Assembly: GCA_937896235.1 (NCBI GenBank)
Contig: CALBMX010000048.1
Location: forward strand, 54,891 to 118,890
Direction: 5' to 3'
Length of the DNA: 64,000 nt
Origin: an uncultured bacterium
Lineage (GTDB): Bacteria > Planctomycetota > UBA1135 > GCA-002686595
In this document: piece by piece, positions 8,028 through 17,728 of the stretch
How the letters are laid out: each line of letters starts with the position of its first letter
Numbering within the stretch: the first letter of the stretch is position 1
Position numbers and translations under genes: made by a program
The notes under the pieces: model-generated
Told to the model about the DNA's origin: nothing
Database searches by the model: none
What the model saw: only the letters and a program-made list of their open reading frames with translations

Positions 8028-10210
8028 ATGACGCAATACTCTCCCGCGGAGCGGAAGGAGAATCTTCAGCAGTCACCGATGGAACGCGAGCTCTTCCACT
8101 CACGTAGGCTGCTTGACACAGAGCTGGCACGACAGCGCCATATCCACGACTTCGGCGAGCTCGCGCGAAAAGCTAAGGACGCCAAAGCCTTTTGCCAGTT
8201 GGCTGCCGAACACGTCATCTCAACTTTTCAACTTGAGGTTAGTGCGGCCTATGTGTTCGCTAAGGTTAGTGGTGAGCTTGATGAATCACATGCCATTGGG
8301 ATTACAGACGAGGTCGCGGAAGATTTGGCTCTCACCTGGATATCCACGCGCTCCAAAGAGGAGCCCAGTCAAAGTACTGCGCTGATCTATGACGGAACTC
8401 CCCAAGGAGCAGTCCATAGGAACCAGCTTGTCCAAGCTATTGCCTGCCCTTGTTATGACTCAGAGGGAGACCTAGTTGCACTCTTTTTTGGCGCAAGAAC
8501 GAAGCGGAATGCTGAGCACACCCAAGAGATTGAGAGCTCGCTTTTGCCCTCATTTACCATGTTCACGGAACATGCTGGAGGCGTGGTTAGCCAGCTTCGC
8601 AACCTAGCCACAATCGCGAAGCAGATTGCGGAACTCCGACACTCCAAGGACCTACTTGGACTGGCTATCGAAGGCGCCCAAATCGGCACATGGGACCACA
8701 ACGAGCTCGATGGCACGCTCCGCTTCAATGAGTATTGGGCGAGGATCATGGGGTATTCCTACGAAGAGCTAGTGACAGCCTATCCAAAATGGAGCGACGT
8801 CACACATCCGGATGACTTCGAAGAGGCTCAAAAGGCGTATTTCGCGCACCTTCGCGGGGAAACGGAGCTTTATGAGGCCGTCTATCGCATGCGCCACAAA
8901 GCTGGCCACTGGGTTTGGATTTTGGACCGAGGCCAGGTCATGAAACGCGACGCCGACGGCAAGGCCTTGCGGGTTTGTGGCACCCACATGGACATTTCAG
9001 ATCGTAAAAATGCTGAGGCCGACAAGCTGAGTCTTCAGAAGCAGGTAGAGCAATCGCAAAGGCTTGAGAGTTTGGGCGTCCTAGCCGGTGGCGTTGCCCA
9101 CGACTTCAACAACATCCTGACCGTGATCCAAGCAAACACGGACCTCGCCCTTCTAGTATTGCCCCAAGAGAGCGAAGCTCTCCTACACCTTGTAGAGATT
9201 GAGCGAGGCGCTAGAAGGGCTGCTGGCCTAGCCGCACAAATGCTTGCTTTTGCAGGGCGCGGTAAATTCGTGATTGAAACGATTGATTTGACCGTTTTGG
9301 TTACCGAGATGATCCAACTCCTCCGAGTTTCGATCTCTAAGGATATCCATCTTGAACACACGTCCCTAATGGGGAGCCCTTCGTTTGAGGGAGACTCCTC
9401 CCAGATTCGCCAAGTCGTGATGAACCTGATCATCAACGCCTCCGAAGCCATTGGAGATCGGGCAGGTGACATCGGGATAACCACGGGAGTTGTCCAATGT
9501 GATGCCAGTTATCTGGCAACTTTCCCCGCATCTTTGCGCAGCGCAACACCCTCAGCGATGGCACCCGGAACTTACGTTTTGCTAGAGGTCAACGACTCGG
9601 GGTGCGGAATGGACGAAGAGGTCGTACAGAAGATCTTCGAGCCTTTCTTCACAACGAAATTCACTGGCCGTGGCCTTGGTATGGCCGCCGTTCTCGGAAT
9701 CTTGCGTGGACACGGAGGAGCACTTCGGATATCACTCGGCCAGAGGAAGGCGCGCAGTTCACGATCCTTCTCCCCTCGTCCGCACAAGCGGAAACCACCC
9801 GATTCAGGCCTCTCGTTGAAGCCCCCCAGCCCAAGTCCGCCACTCAAGTGACCATCCTCTTGGTGGACGACGAAGAGAGCATTCGCCGCGTAGGGATTGC
9901 CCTCTTAGAAGGTATCGGGCACAAGGTTCTCACCGCAGGTGACGGAATAGAGGCACTAGAGATCATGCGTGAACATGGGCACGAGATCGGCTGCGTGATC
10001 TTGGATCTAACCATGCCTAGGCTCGATGGAGAGGCCACTTTTCGCAAGCTGAAAGCCCTCCATCCGAACTCGAGAGTCATTCTCAGTAGCGGATATATGG
10101 AGCGCGAGGCAACCGAGCGCTTTAGCACCTTGGGTTTAGCGGGTTTCCTGCAGAAGCCCTACTCCCTTGCCGAGCTCCGTTTAAAGTTAAGTGAAGCCCT
10201 TGGTGGCTAG
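8028..10210 (+). pseudogene. Hybrid sensor histidine kinase with a frameshift before the receiver domain
   Basis: The first frame (8028-9851) holds a GAF-like region (about 45-195), a PAS domain (207-325, ending in the PAC-type MDISDRKNAE), the H-box GVAHDFNNIL with His358, the N-box MNLIINASEAIG (about 466) and the ATP-binding G1/F/G2 boxes (NDSGCGMD, FEPFFTTK, GRGLGMAAVLGI). Near 9729-9740, inside ...GHGGALRIS, homology jumps to another frame: PEEGAQFTILLPSS, then a complete receiver domain with VDDEE, phospho-acceptor LDLTMP (codon at about 10004) and FLQKPY, ending at 10210. Inserting one base restores one hybrid kinase of about 727 residues. In the first frame the protein ends in a basic, proline-rich tail without homology. 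It may be a recent mutation or a sequencing error. The sensor has no membrane segment, so it would act in the cytoplasm. Confidence 0.85.
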
Positions 10211-10321
10211 CAATCCACTCTGACCGAATACCCAGCGGCCAAGTTGCGTCCCCACGAGGCCCGAGCGGCGCCCCTGGCTTGTCCGTCCTAGGAGGTGACC
10301 ACAAGCCCTCTCGGTGCTCCG

Positions 10322-11884
10322 CTACGCCTGCAGCTTCCCTGCTGCTTTTTCCGCCGCCGCGACAAGCTCGCCACTAGCAACAAGCTCTCGGCACGCTTTG
10401 AGGTCGGGATACAGATAGCGGTCTTCACCGAGCGTCCGAACACGGGCCCGGAGGGCCACATGCGCTGCTTCCGCGCCTCTTCCTGGTCGGTGTTCATCAT
10501 TGAAATCGCGGGCCTGCCCTGCGCACATGAGCTCAATGCCAACGACCGCCTCCGTGTTGTCGAGGATCGCGTGGATCTTCCTTGCAGCGGCCATCCCCAT
10601 CGACACATGGTCTTCTTGGTTTGCGCTCGTGGGAATGGTATCGACACTTGCAGGGTGTGCGTGGCCCTTGTTTTCCGAGGCCAGTGCGGCGGCGGTAACC
10701 TGCGCGATCATCAATCCAGAATTCAGGCCTGGGCGTGGAGTCAAGAATGCGGGCAGATCATTTAGATCTGGATTCACAAGCTGCTCGACGCGGCGCTCCG
10801 AGATGTTCGCCAGCGTACAGATCGAAAGTGCTAAATAGTCAGCGATCAACGACAGCGGCTGCCCGTGAAACTGCCCGGCCGAGATGACCTCTCCGGTATC
10901 GGGAAACAGAATGGGGTTATCCGTCACACTGCAAAGTTCGCCCGCGAGGATCTCCGTTACATGCTCAAGGGCGGCCTTAAAGGCGCCGTGAACCTGTGGG
11001 ATACAACGCAGAGAGTAAGGATCCTGCACGCGGTCACAGTTGGCGTGACTCGTCAGAACCTTGGAACCCTTCAGGAGCTTACGCACATTGTCCGAGGTTC
11101 GTCCATGTCCCGCGTGCCCTTTGAGCTGAGCGAAGCGATCATCAAAGGGTTTGGCCGATCCGTTGAGCGCCTCGATTGTGAGAGAAGCCACAACGTCGCA
11201 AGCCTTAGATAAATTCGTCGCTCGTGAGACGGCACGTGCAAGAACAGACTTAATCACCTCGGTCCCATTAATCAATCCAAGGCCTTCTTTCGCCGCGTAG
11301 ACCGCGGGTTTCTCGCCGATCACCTCGAGCGCCTTTTTTGAGGTCAAGCGCTTGTACTTAACCTCCCCTGATTTGGAGACCGTTCGAATCTGCGCATGTC
11401 CAAACCCCATATAGGTAGCGGCCATGTGCGCAAGTGGTGCAAGGTCGCCGGATGCCCCCACCGATCCCTGGCGAGGAACTTCCGGTACAAATCCTTTATT
11501 AAATAATCGAACGAGCTGTTCGACGGTCTCCATACGAAGGCCGGAGTGCCCTCGCAAAATTCCGTTCAAACGAAGCAGCTGGACAGCACGTACCTCTTCC
11601 GGCAGCATCGGCTCGCCGACACCAGTGCAATGGGAGACGATCAAGTTATGTTGCAAGGTCGCGAGATCCTTCGCCTCGATCGCAACACTCTTGAGCTTTC
11701 CAAATCCCGTCGTGAGGCCATAGACCACGTTGCCGGCCTGAACGTGCTTCTCAACAACATCCCGCGCAGCCTGCACGCGTTTCCGTGCACCACGATCTAG
11801 CGAAACGGCAAACTCTTCCTCGCGAAAAATCCAGTCGAGGTGGTCAAGAGTTAGGGAGGTGCCGTTGAGGGTCAAGTTGCGCAT
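10322..11884 (-). CDS. hutH: Histidine ammonia-lyase
   Basis: 520 residues from the chosen ATG, as usual for the family. It deaminates L-histidine to urocanate, the first step of the hut pathway. The self-formed MIO cofactor triad Ala-Ser-Gly is at 144-146 (GSVGASGDLAPLAH). YGLTTGFG (55-62) carries the active-site Tyr, and LVNPDLNDLPAFL and SANQEDHVSMG are conserved later. The frame stays open to 12247, but that extra N-terminal stretch is arginine/proline-rich, has no counterpart in the family and covers a hairpin, so the start at MRNLTLNGTSL is preferred. Its product feeds HutU encoded at 6108-7805. Confidence 0.96.
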   Translation of the reverse strand: MRNLTLNGTSLTLDHLDWIFREEEFAVSLDRGARKRVQAARDVVEKHVQAGNVVYGLTTGFGKLKSVAIEAKDLATLQHNLIVSHCTGVGEPMLPEEVRAVQLLRLNGILRGHSGLRMETVEQLVRLFNKGFVPEVPRQGSVGASGDLAPLAHMAATYMGFGHAQIRTVSKSGEVKYKRLTSKKALEVIGEKPAVYAAKEGLGLINGTEVIKSVLARAVSRATNLSKACDVVASLTIEALNGSAKPFDDRFAQLKGHAGHGRTSDNVRKLLKGSKVLTSHANCDRVQDPYSLRCIPQVHGAFKAALEHVTEILAGELCSVTDNPILFPDTGEVISAGQFHGQPLSLIADYLALSICTLANISERRVEQLVNPDLNDLPAFLTPRPGLNSGLMIAQVTAAALASENKGHAHPASVDTIPTSANQEDHVSMGMAAARKIHAILDNTEAVVGIELMCAGQARDFNDEHRPGRGAEAAHVALRARVRTLGEDRYLYPDLKACRELVASGELVAAAEKAAGKLQA

Positions 11885-12228
11885 AGCAAGCGTTGGGAGG
11901 GGGGTCGCAAGCGCGTCGAAAAGCACGCCTATTGGGGGTGCCTGCATTCTAGCAAGACCCGAAACAGGGGCGCGTACTGCACTAAGAGTTTCAGGCCTCA
12001 AACACGCCATTGCCAACAAGTTTAGAAGTGTCACGGTCCAGAGCGCACGACTCCCTCCCTTGCCTGGGAAGCGCAGGGACCCGCCTCTGGAGGGACTGCC
12101 AAAGGGGCTGAGAAGGGTGGTCCGTGGCTCCGTTGGATTGCCGCCCGTAGGTGCGCACGGAGGGGCTATCCCGGGTACGCGCCAATGAGAAGCTCTGCCT
12201 CCCTGGCGAACTTCCCGACTGCATGCAA
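11885..12228. other. Intergenic leader of hutH, no gene seen
   Basis: About 340 bases between the hutH start and the hairpin behind the FKBP gene. The minus frame is open but does not look like protein. I see no recognised operator or promoter with confidence. Confidence 0.5.
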
Positions 12229-12268
12229 GAGCCCGCCGCCTCGTCATCTAGGACGGGGCGGCGGGCTC
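12229..12268 (-). terminator. Strong hairpin behind the FKBP lipoprotein gene
   Basis: A perfect 12-bp GC-rich arm (GAGCCCGCCGCC with GGCGGCGGGCTC), extended inside the loop by CGTC/GACG. It starts 25 bases after the stop at 12294. On the minus strand only a weak T run follows, so it may stop transcription or only stabilise the 3' end. Confidence 0.65.
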
Positions 12269-12293
12269 TATCGATCCACTCTGCTGTGGTGCT

Positions 12294-13907
12294 CTACTCG
12301 AACGAGATCAACTCGATATCAAACACGCAATCCACACCGGGCTGTCCCGCGCGCGAAGGGAGGCCCAACGCCTTTGGAATCCAGAAGCGGAAATGCTCAC
12401 CCGGCTTCATAAGGGAGAGCCCTTCGCGCCAGCCAGGCATCACAACACTCAAAGGAAAACTACCCGGCGCACTGCGGATGTAGGAGCTGTCCAGCAGCAA
12501 ACCATTTACATCAAATCCGGTGTAGTGCATCTCGACAACCGAGGTCGCCGTGGGAGACTTTGCATCGGGATCAGAAGATGCTTGGATCACCTTGTAAGCC
12601 AAGCCGCTTTCCGTTGTCAGCGCGTCGGCGGGAGCAGCCCCGACATTGGCGGGGGCGGTAAAGATCCGCAAAACCTCGACGTCAAAAACGATCGTCCCCA
12701 CCGGTGCACCAGGCTTGTCACCGAAACCCAATTCCTTGGGGATCCACAGGCGAGCCCTCTCGCCGACGTGCATCAAGTTGAGGCCCTCAGTGAGTCCAAT
12801 CAGCGAGCCGCCATCGAGCTCCATAACCGCTGGCGAGCCACTCATCACCGTCGACTGGTACATCTTGCCCGCCTGGTCCCAGAAGCTAAAGTCGACAAGA
12901 GCGGCGGTCGCCCCCGCAGTCGGCTGCGCTTCGTCACCGCCTCCCATCGAGTGAAACACAAGTCCGCTCGCTGTTGTTGTTGCGGCCTCCGGTGGCGTCG
13001 CCAAGTTATCCGGTGCAGGAGGCGCTTTGCGAATACCGAGTAGCTCGATATCAAAGACAAGCAAGCCAGCAGGAGCGCCCGGTTGCCCTTGATAAGCAAG
13101 TGCCTCGGGAATCCAAAGGCGTGCCTTTTCGCCGACAACCATCAGCTGAACTCCCTCGGTCCATCCTGCGATGACCCCGCCCAAGCCAAAGTCAATCGGC
13201 TCTCCGCGCGCGACGGAGCTGTCGAACATCGCACCGTCTGTAGTCCATCCACTGTAGTGGACGGTGACCTCGTCAGAAGCGCTAGGATGCTCAACGCCCG
13301 TGCCCTTTTTCAGCGTGTGAATGACAAGCCCGCTCGCGGTAGTGGTCGCGTCCGCGGGTGGGGCATTCAAATTGTCGGGAACTTTGGGTGCCTCTTTGAT
13401 CGAGATCAGCTCGACGTCAAACACCAACATACCCAAGGGTTTGCCGGGGCGTCCCTGGTAGGCGAGCGCCTCGGGAATCCAAAAGCGTGTCTTCTCACCT
13501 GCGACCATCAACTGCAAACCTTCCGTCCATCCGGCGATCACATTCATGAGCGGGAAGCTACTCGGAGCCCCTCGCACAACAGAGCTGTCGAACATCTTCC
13601 CGTCGGTCGTCCAACCCGTGTAGTGCACAGTGACTTCGTCGCTGGCAAGGGGATGTACTGTTCCCGCGCCAGCCTGCAAAACCTTGTATGACAAACCGGT
13701 TGCGGTTGTCGAGGCGTCGGCCGGTGCTGCGGCTACGTCCGCAGGCGCCGGAATAGCGCCGTCTTGAGTTTCAGGAGTCATATTGGATGCGGTGGAATCG
13801 TCGCTGCTGTTCGTGACAGGCGTCTCAGCTTGGCCGGTGCTACAGGCAAATAGGAGCGCGAAAATGGGTAGCGCTCCAAGTACGTTTTGAATTGTCTTGA
13901 TCTGCAT
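12294..13907 (-). CDS. Lipoprotein with four tandem FKBP-type peptidyl-prolyl isomerase domains
   Basis: About 537 residues. A signal sequence ends in the lipobox LLFAC (Cys22), followed by a Ser/Thr/Ala-rich linker, so the protein should be lipid-anchored on the periplasmic or outer side. Four consecutive units of about 120 residues follow (roughly 45-165, 166-288, 289-410, 411-537), each opening with ...TTxSGL and closing with VFD(I/V)E. Units 1 and 2 keep VTVHYTGWTTDGKMFDSS-type cores, GW(T)EG and FWIPEALAYQG. Unit 3 has lost the HY in VDFSFWDQAGKMY, and unit 4 has LGLPSRAGQPG. FKBPs isomerise Xaa-Pro bonds. The start at MQIKTIQNVL is preferred to an ATG 12 bases upstream because it gives the cleaner signal peptide. 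Confidence 0.92.
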   Translation of the reverse strand: MQIKTIQNVLGALPIFALLFACSTGQAETPVTNSSDDSTASNMTPETQDGAIPAPADVAAAPADASTTATGLSYKVLQAGAGTVHPLASDEVTVHYTGWTTDGKMFDSSVVRGAPSSFPLMNVIAGWTEGLQLMVAGEKTRFWIPEALAYQGRPGKPLGMLVFDVELISIKEAPKVPDNLNAPPADATTTASGLVIHTLKKGTGVEHPSASDEVTVHYSGWTTDGAMFDSSVARGEPIDFGLGGVIAGWTEGVQLMVVGEKARLWIPEALAYQGQPGAPAGLLVFDIELLGIRKAPPAPDNLATPPEAATTTASGLVFHSMGGGDEAQPTAGATAALVDFSFWDQAGKMYQSTVMSGSPAVMELDGGSLIGLTEGLNLMHVGERARLWIPKELGFGDKPGAPVGTIVFDVEVLRIFTAPANVGAAPADALTTESGLAYKVIQASSDPDAKSPTATSVVEMHYTGFDVNGLLLDSSYIRSAPGSFPLSVVMPGWREGLSLMKPGEHFRFWIPKALGLPSRAGQPGVDCVFDIELISFE

Positions 13908-13938
13908 GGGGGGAACCATAACTGCCCAAGACTCATCC

Positions 13939-13976
13939 TGCGAGACTTTGCAGCCCCTAAATAGAGACGTCTCGCA
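13939..13976. repeat. Inverted repeat in the FKBP gene leader
   Basis: TGCGAGAC and GTCTCGCA are perfect 8-base inverted arms separated by 22 bases, 31 bases upstream of the FKBP start. It could be a regulatory site, or the end of the transcript from the FG-GAP gene whose stop is at 14035. There is no clear T tract. Confidence 0.4.
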
Positions 13977-14034
13977 AAGCCTAAACAGAGAACCCCCCTA
14001 TAAGTGCCTAGGAGCAATTGCGAGCCAGAGGCGG

Positions 14035-15702
14035 CTAGGGCATCAGGAGCAGAGGGACCGCATTGCTAACCGACGTCACTTGGAAAGTGATCGGATCGCC
14101 CGCAACAAAGGCATGGTGCAAAGTGAGCCCGACAAGACTCGGATCGAATGCTGGAGGCAACACAAACGATGCCTGGGAGTTCCCCGCGCCCCCTGCGAAC
14201 TGAATCCCAAAACCATTGGCCACCGGCTGCTGATTGGGGTGTGTCAACAGATGCAAAAAATATGCGTCTAGGTTGAGGGGGAGCTGGAAAGCCCCTACGG
14301 GTGTACCGGGTAGGTCGCCGCTCGCCGAGCCAAGGATGAAGTAGAAGTTCTGAATGGGCAAATGAGAGAGGGTGAAGCCCTGCGTCCCTCCGGCGGAGAC
14401 CGAGAGCTCGTAGAGATTCGCCTTCAACGGAGGTGCAGAGCAGTCGTCGAGCGCGCCGTCTCCATCGATGTCGCCACCGAATACGGCTAGATCGCACTCG
14501 TCGGGTTTACCGTTTGCATTGCAGTCCAAGCTGAAGCCGACCGCTATATCGACCTTGTCTGAGATGCCGTTGCCATTGCAGTCGTAGGGACCAGTTAGGT
14601 TCTCGTACCACGTCACGCTGTCATCTTGAGTGGTGGGCGAAAACACATCCTGGTCACCGTCGCCATCGACATCAACCGCAAGGACTGCGGACGGATGGGA
14701 CGCCGAGGTAGAGATGTATTGCACACCTCCGAAATTGCCTCCACCTAGGTTCTCGTACCAGGTCACTTGATTTGAGTTGAATCCGGCGGCGACGGCGTCT
14801 GGGTCTCCGTCTCCATCCAAATCCGCGGCAACAACAAAAGCTGCGCCATCTAGATTCTGATCCAGATACTGGTCGGTAGCAAATACGCCGCCCCCCAGGT
14901 TCTCGTGCCAAGCGACTCTTCCACCACTGTTGAAAGAGGCGGAGAGAATATCGATGTCTCCGTCATTGTCAATGTCGACGGGATAGACGCAGTACGGCCC
15001 ATCGGTAGCGATCGAGACGACTCGCTGAGGCCCAAAAGCCCCACCACCTAGGTTTTCGTGCCAAGCGACTCGGTCCGCAGTGATTGCCGCGGTGATTAGA
15101 TCCTGGTCACCATCGCCATCTAGATCGGCAGTGTGAACGAAGACAGCCCCATCTTCGAAGGATTGAACCGTCTGAGGAGGGCCAAAGGTGCCGCCCCCCA
15201 AGTTCTGATACCACTCAATGCTATCCGCTGTAACCGAGGCCGTCGCGAAGTCCACATCGCCATCACTATCAAAGTCGGCCGTAGCGATCGAGTAGGGCTC
15301 GCCGGTTACAGCAACAAGCTGCTGCGGCCCAAAGGACCCCCCACCCAAATTCGCAAACCAAGAGACTTCGGAGTCGTAGCTAGAAGTGCAGAGAACATCT
15401 GGAGACCCATCACCATTCAAATCCGCGGTGCGCACAAAGTTGGCTCCTGAGCAGGCGACGGAAATGACTTTCTCGGGACTAAACAATCCTCCGCCAAGAT
15501 TCTCAAACCAGAACAACTTATCGTCAGACATGGACGTGCCTAGGATGTCGACATCACCATCGCCATCCAAGTCTGCTGATGCCACAGAGTGGGCCCAATC
15601 CGCCGTTGTGGTGAGCACTTTCCCGGGTCCGAAGACTTGACCGCTCGCTGAAGTTGCAAGAGCTGCAAAAACAGCCCATTTAGTGAGGATGTAGGCTTTC
15701 AT
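14035..15702 (-). CDS. Secreted FG-GAP/VCBS repeat protein with C-terminal lineage module
   Basis: 555 residues with a signal peptide (MKAYILTKWAVFAALATSASG). Seven or more FG-GAP/VCBS repeats of about 47 residues follow, each with a calcium-type DLDGDGDVD loop and an ENLGGGxFGP segment. They should fold as a beta-propeller like that of integrin-type surface proteins. Next comes a DCNGNGISD...DCNANGKPDECD segment of dockerin/EF-hand style, then a C-terminal beta module of about 125 residues ending in PLLLMP that recurs in other secreted proteins of this window. The upstream part of the frame is rejected because the signal peptide begins at 15702. The role is probably at the cell surface or extracellular; the ligand is unknown. 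Confidence 0.9.
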   Translation of the reverse strand: MKAYILTKWAVFAALATSASGQVFGPGKVLTTTADWAHSVASADLDGDGDVDILGTSMSDDKLFWFENLGGGLFSPEKVISVACSGANFVRTADLNGDGSPDVLCTSSYDSEVSWFANLGGGSFGPQQLVAVTGEPYSIATADFDSDGDVDFATASVTADSIEWYQNLGGGTFGPPQTVQSFEDGAVFVHTADLDGDGDQDLITAAITADRVAWHENLGGGAFGPQRVVSIATDGPYCVYPVDIDNDGDIDILSASFNSGGRVAWHENLGGGVFATDQYLDQNLDGAAFVVAADLDGDGDPDAVAAGFNSNQVTWYENLGGGNFGGVQYISTSASHPSAVLAVDVDGDGDQDVFSPTTQDDSVTWYENLTGPYDCNGNGISDKVDIAVGFSLDCNANGKPDECDLAVFGGDIDGDGALDDCSAPPLKANLYELSVSAGGTQGFTLSHLPIQNFYFILGSASGDLPGTPVGAFQLPLNLDAYFLHLLTHPNQQPVANGFGIQFAGGAGNSQASFVLPPAFDPSLVGLTLHHAFVAGDPITFQVTSVSNAVPLLLMP

Positions 15703-15815
15703 GGTATGCGAGCGGCGGCAGCCCAAGGTGGGAGTGCTTAGGCAGGGTGACCAAACTAAGCTGTCCCTAACAATCCCGCCAGGCTTTTCCGAAAGCGCGG
15801 CGCACCGCACCCCAT

Positions 15816-15860
15816 GAGAGATGAGGACCGCTGCGATCCGCGCATCAGCCCTCATCTCTC
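15816..15860 (-). terminator. Hairpin behind the WD40-like secreted protein gene
   Basis: A perfect 11-bp stem (GAGAGATGAGG with CCTCATCTCTC), 52 bases after the stop at 15912. The T5 run lies on the plus-strand side, where no plus gene exists upstream. As a minus-strand terminator it therefore lacks the U tract, and orientation is uncertain. Confidence 0.5.
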
Positions 15861-15911
15861 TTTTTCACCGGTCGGCAAGTCACGTCGACGGGGCCTCGCT
15901 CCCACCCTGCC

Positions 15912-17468
15912 CTACGGCATCATTAGGATGGGGAATGCCTGATGCGTTAGCTCCATGGGCTGAAGAGTGACTCCCTGTACCCACAAGGTCGTCCCGATCA
16001 AGGCCGGATCCATTTGGATCGCAAAAGGTAGCGAGGCGATTCCTTCGGGTGGCACAAGCTGTGCACTCAACATATACGATCCGAATAGCTGCACGATCAA
16101 GGTTCCCACCATCGGAATCGGGGCTGGCACTTTACGAACTCCCGGCGACACGATGGCCCAGGCGAGCTGGCCTGGTTGCCCCGTTACCTCCAGCATCGGT
16201 GTTGTCCCAATGCAGGGGCGACCGCGCAGGGCGAGGTCGGGAATACCTATGCGGAACAGGCAGATATTGCAGGGCGCCTTAATTGCAGAGTCAAAACCAA
16301 CTGCGGCCCACATACCCCACGGCTCGAGGTCGACGCCAAAGGGTTGGCCCTGTGCGGTGAACCCTGCGACGGGAATCCCGGACTCACGGCGGTAGAAGCG
16401 GACCTTTTCCGTACGTGGGTCCCCAGACATGGCGAGGGCAATCACACGCCCGCCCGCGCTTACATCTACACCTTTCGGCCTGTAATCGATGAGCCTATTC
16501 GTACCGGAGATTACGTCGCTGGCCAGAAGGGTCTTGGTGGGTAAGTCAACGATGAACAACCCGACTTCGTGTGAGGGATTGGACGCACCAGCAAACGCAA
16601 ACGCGACGGTCTCGGCATCTTCTGAAATGGCGACGGCGTGGGCCTTGCCGGCTCCCGGCCAAGACTGGGTATAGACCTCCTTATAGGTTGCACCATCCCA
16701 CTCGTAGACAACCGCTTTCGCGGCACTGTCTCTTGCGGTCACAAAGACGCGCCCGTCCATCGAGAGGGCCATCCCCATGTCCGCATATTCAGCGCCATTG
16801 TGAAAACGGAACAAGGCAGCGCCGCTGGCGACGTCAACCACATACGCGTCCGCTCCAATGCCGAGTGCAAGGATGGAACCGTCTCCGGACAGCGCGCTCG
16901 TCCAGAGTGTCCCGCTGGCGAGCTGGAACTTGGATACGGGCACGTTCGACTGGGGCGAGAACACGGTTAGCTGATTCCAGCCAGTTAGGGGATTGGCGAG
17001 CACCGTGATTATGGTCCGACCATCGCTGCTGATGTCCGCAACGCAACGGCCGTCAGTCGTGTAGGGGAACTCGTAGGTCCAATCGTGGCCTTGAGCGCTG
17101 TACTTCTTTAGCCGGTAGGTGTCTTTGCCTGGGATAGCCGTTGCCGCCCTTGTCATAGCGATGTGGCAGTTCGCTCTTGCGGCAGAGGCGCTTGCAACGC
17201 CTTGATCTGGGTTCGTCACAAGCTCCCAAATCGGAGTCGGTGGGCTTGTGTCGTGCCTCGAAAGCAACAGTGCGCGTGTATTGTCGAGCGAGGTATGGCT
17301 AAAGACTGCGGTGCCGTAGTTTCCGATCGACACATGCTCTGGCATCCAATTCAACCCCCCGTCGGTGTGACTCCAAACATTTTCGGCGGTGGGGATTTGG
17401 GCCGCAGCAGCGCCGGTAAACATAGCGGCTGCCACGATCCCTGGGAGTAGAAACTCTGTAAGCTTCAT
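15912..17468 (-). CDS. Secreted beta-propeller (WD40-like) protein with C-terminal lineage module
   Basis: 518 residues with signal peptide MKLTEFLLPGIVAAAMF...AAAAQ. The body is made of beta-rich repeats of the kind VADISSDGRTIITVLA, SALSGDGSILALGIG, ALSMDGRVFVTARDS, AISEDAETVAFAF, DVSAGGRVIALAMS. These are typical of WD40-like/YncE-type propellers that adopt a seven-blade ring. The last 110 residues form the same kind of C-terminal module seen in the neighbour at 14035 (DPALIGTTLWVQG..., ending ILMMP). No catalytic motif is seen. The frame is open upstream to 17597 without protein-like sequence, so the signal peptide decides the start. Confidence 0.85.
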   Translation of the reverse strand: MKLTEFLLPGIVAAAMFTGAAAAQIPTAENVWSHTDGGLNWMPEHVSIGNYGTAVFSHTSLDNTRALLLSRHDTSPPTPIWELVTNPDQGVASASAARANCHIAMTRAATAIPGKDTYRLKKYSAQGHDWTYEFPYTTDGRCVADISSDGRTIITVLANPLTGWNQLTVFSPQSNVPVSKFQLASGTLWTSALSGDGSILALGIGADAYVVDVASGAALFRFHNGAEYADMGMALSMDGRVFVTARDSAAKAVVYEWDGATYKEVYTQSWPGAGKAHAVAISEDAETVAFAFAGASNPSHEVGLFIVDLPTKTLLASDVISGTNRLIDYRPKGVDVSAGGRVIALAMSGDPRTEKVRFYRRESGIPVAGFTAQGQPFGVDLEPWGMWAAVGFDSAIKAPCNICLFRIGIPDLALRGRPCIGTTPMLEVTGQPGQLAWAIVSPGVRKVPAPIPMVGTLIVQLFGSYMLSAQLVPPEGIASLPFAIQMDPALIGTTLWVQGVTLQPMELTHQAFPILMMP

Positions 17469-17728
17469 AAGCGTAACCTTGGAAAGGGGGTTGGGAACGC
17501 AGCGCATCTCATCGTCCAAGCGAGGCTCGGAATCAACAGCGATTCCCCATTTGATTTGCGAGCGAACGAGAGCTCCTTCGCAAACTCGGCCCATCAAATC
17601 GCTTAGGGCAAGTCCGCGCGTTCAACCTCCGTCTCCTTCCGCGGGAGGACGTCCAGTCCGCCCCTCTCCGATAGGATCCCATCCGCTCGGGTTCCCTATG
17701 TTCCTGCATTTTCCACAGGGAGAGCTCT

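Noticed and set aside
9725..9750. Programmed ribosomal frameshift in the hybrid kinase
   Set aside because: No slippery heptamer or downstream structure is visible at the junction; a base deletion explains it better.
9602..10210. Separate response-regulator gene starting at the ATG at 9602
   Set aside because: The first 45 codons read out of frame across the ATP-binding domain of the kinase; the conserved part begins only near 9745, as expected for a frameshifted hybrid kinase.
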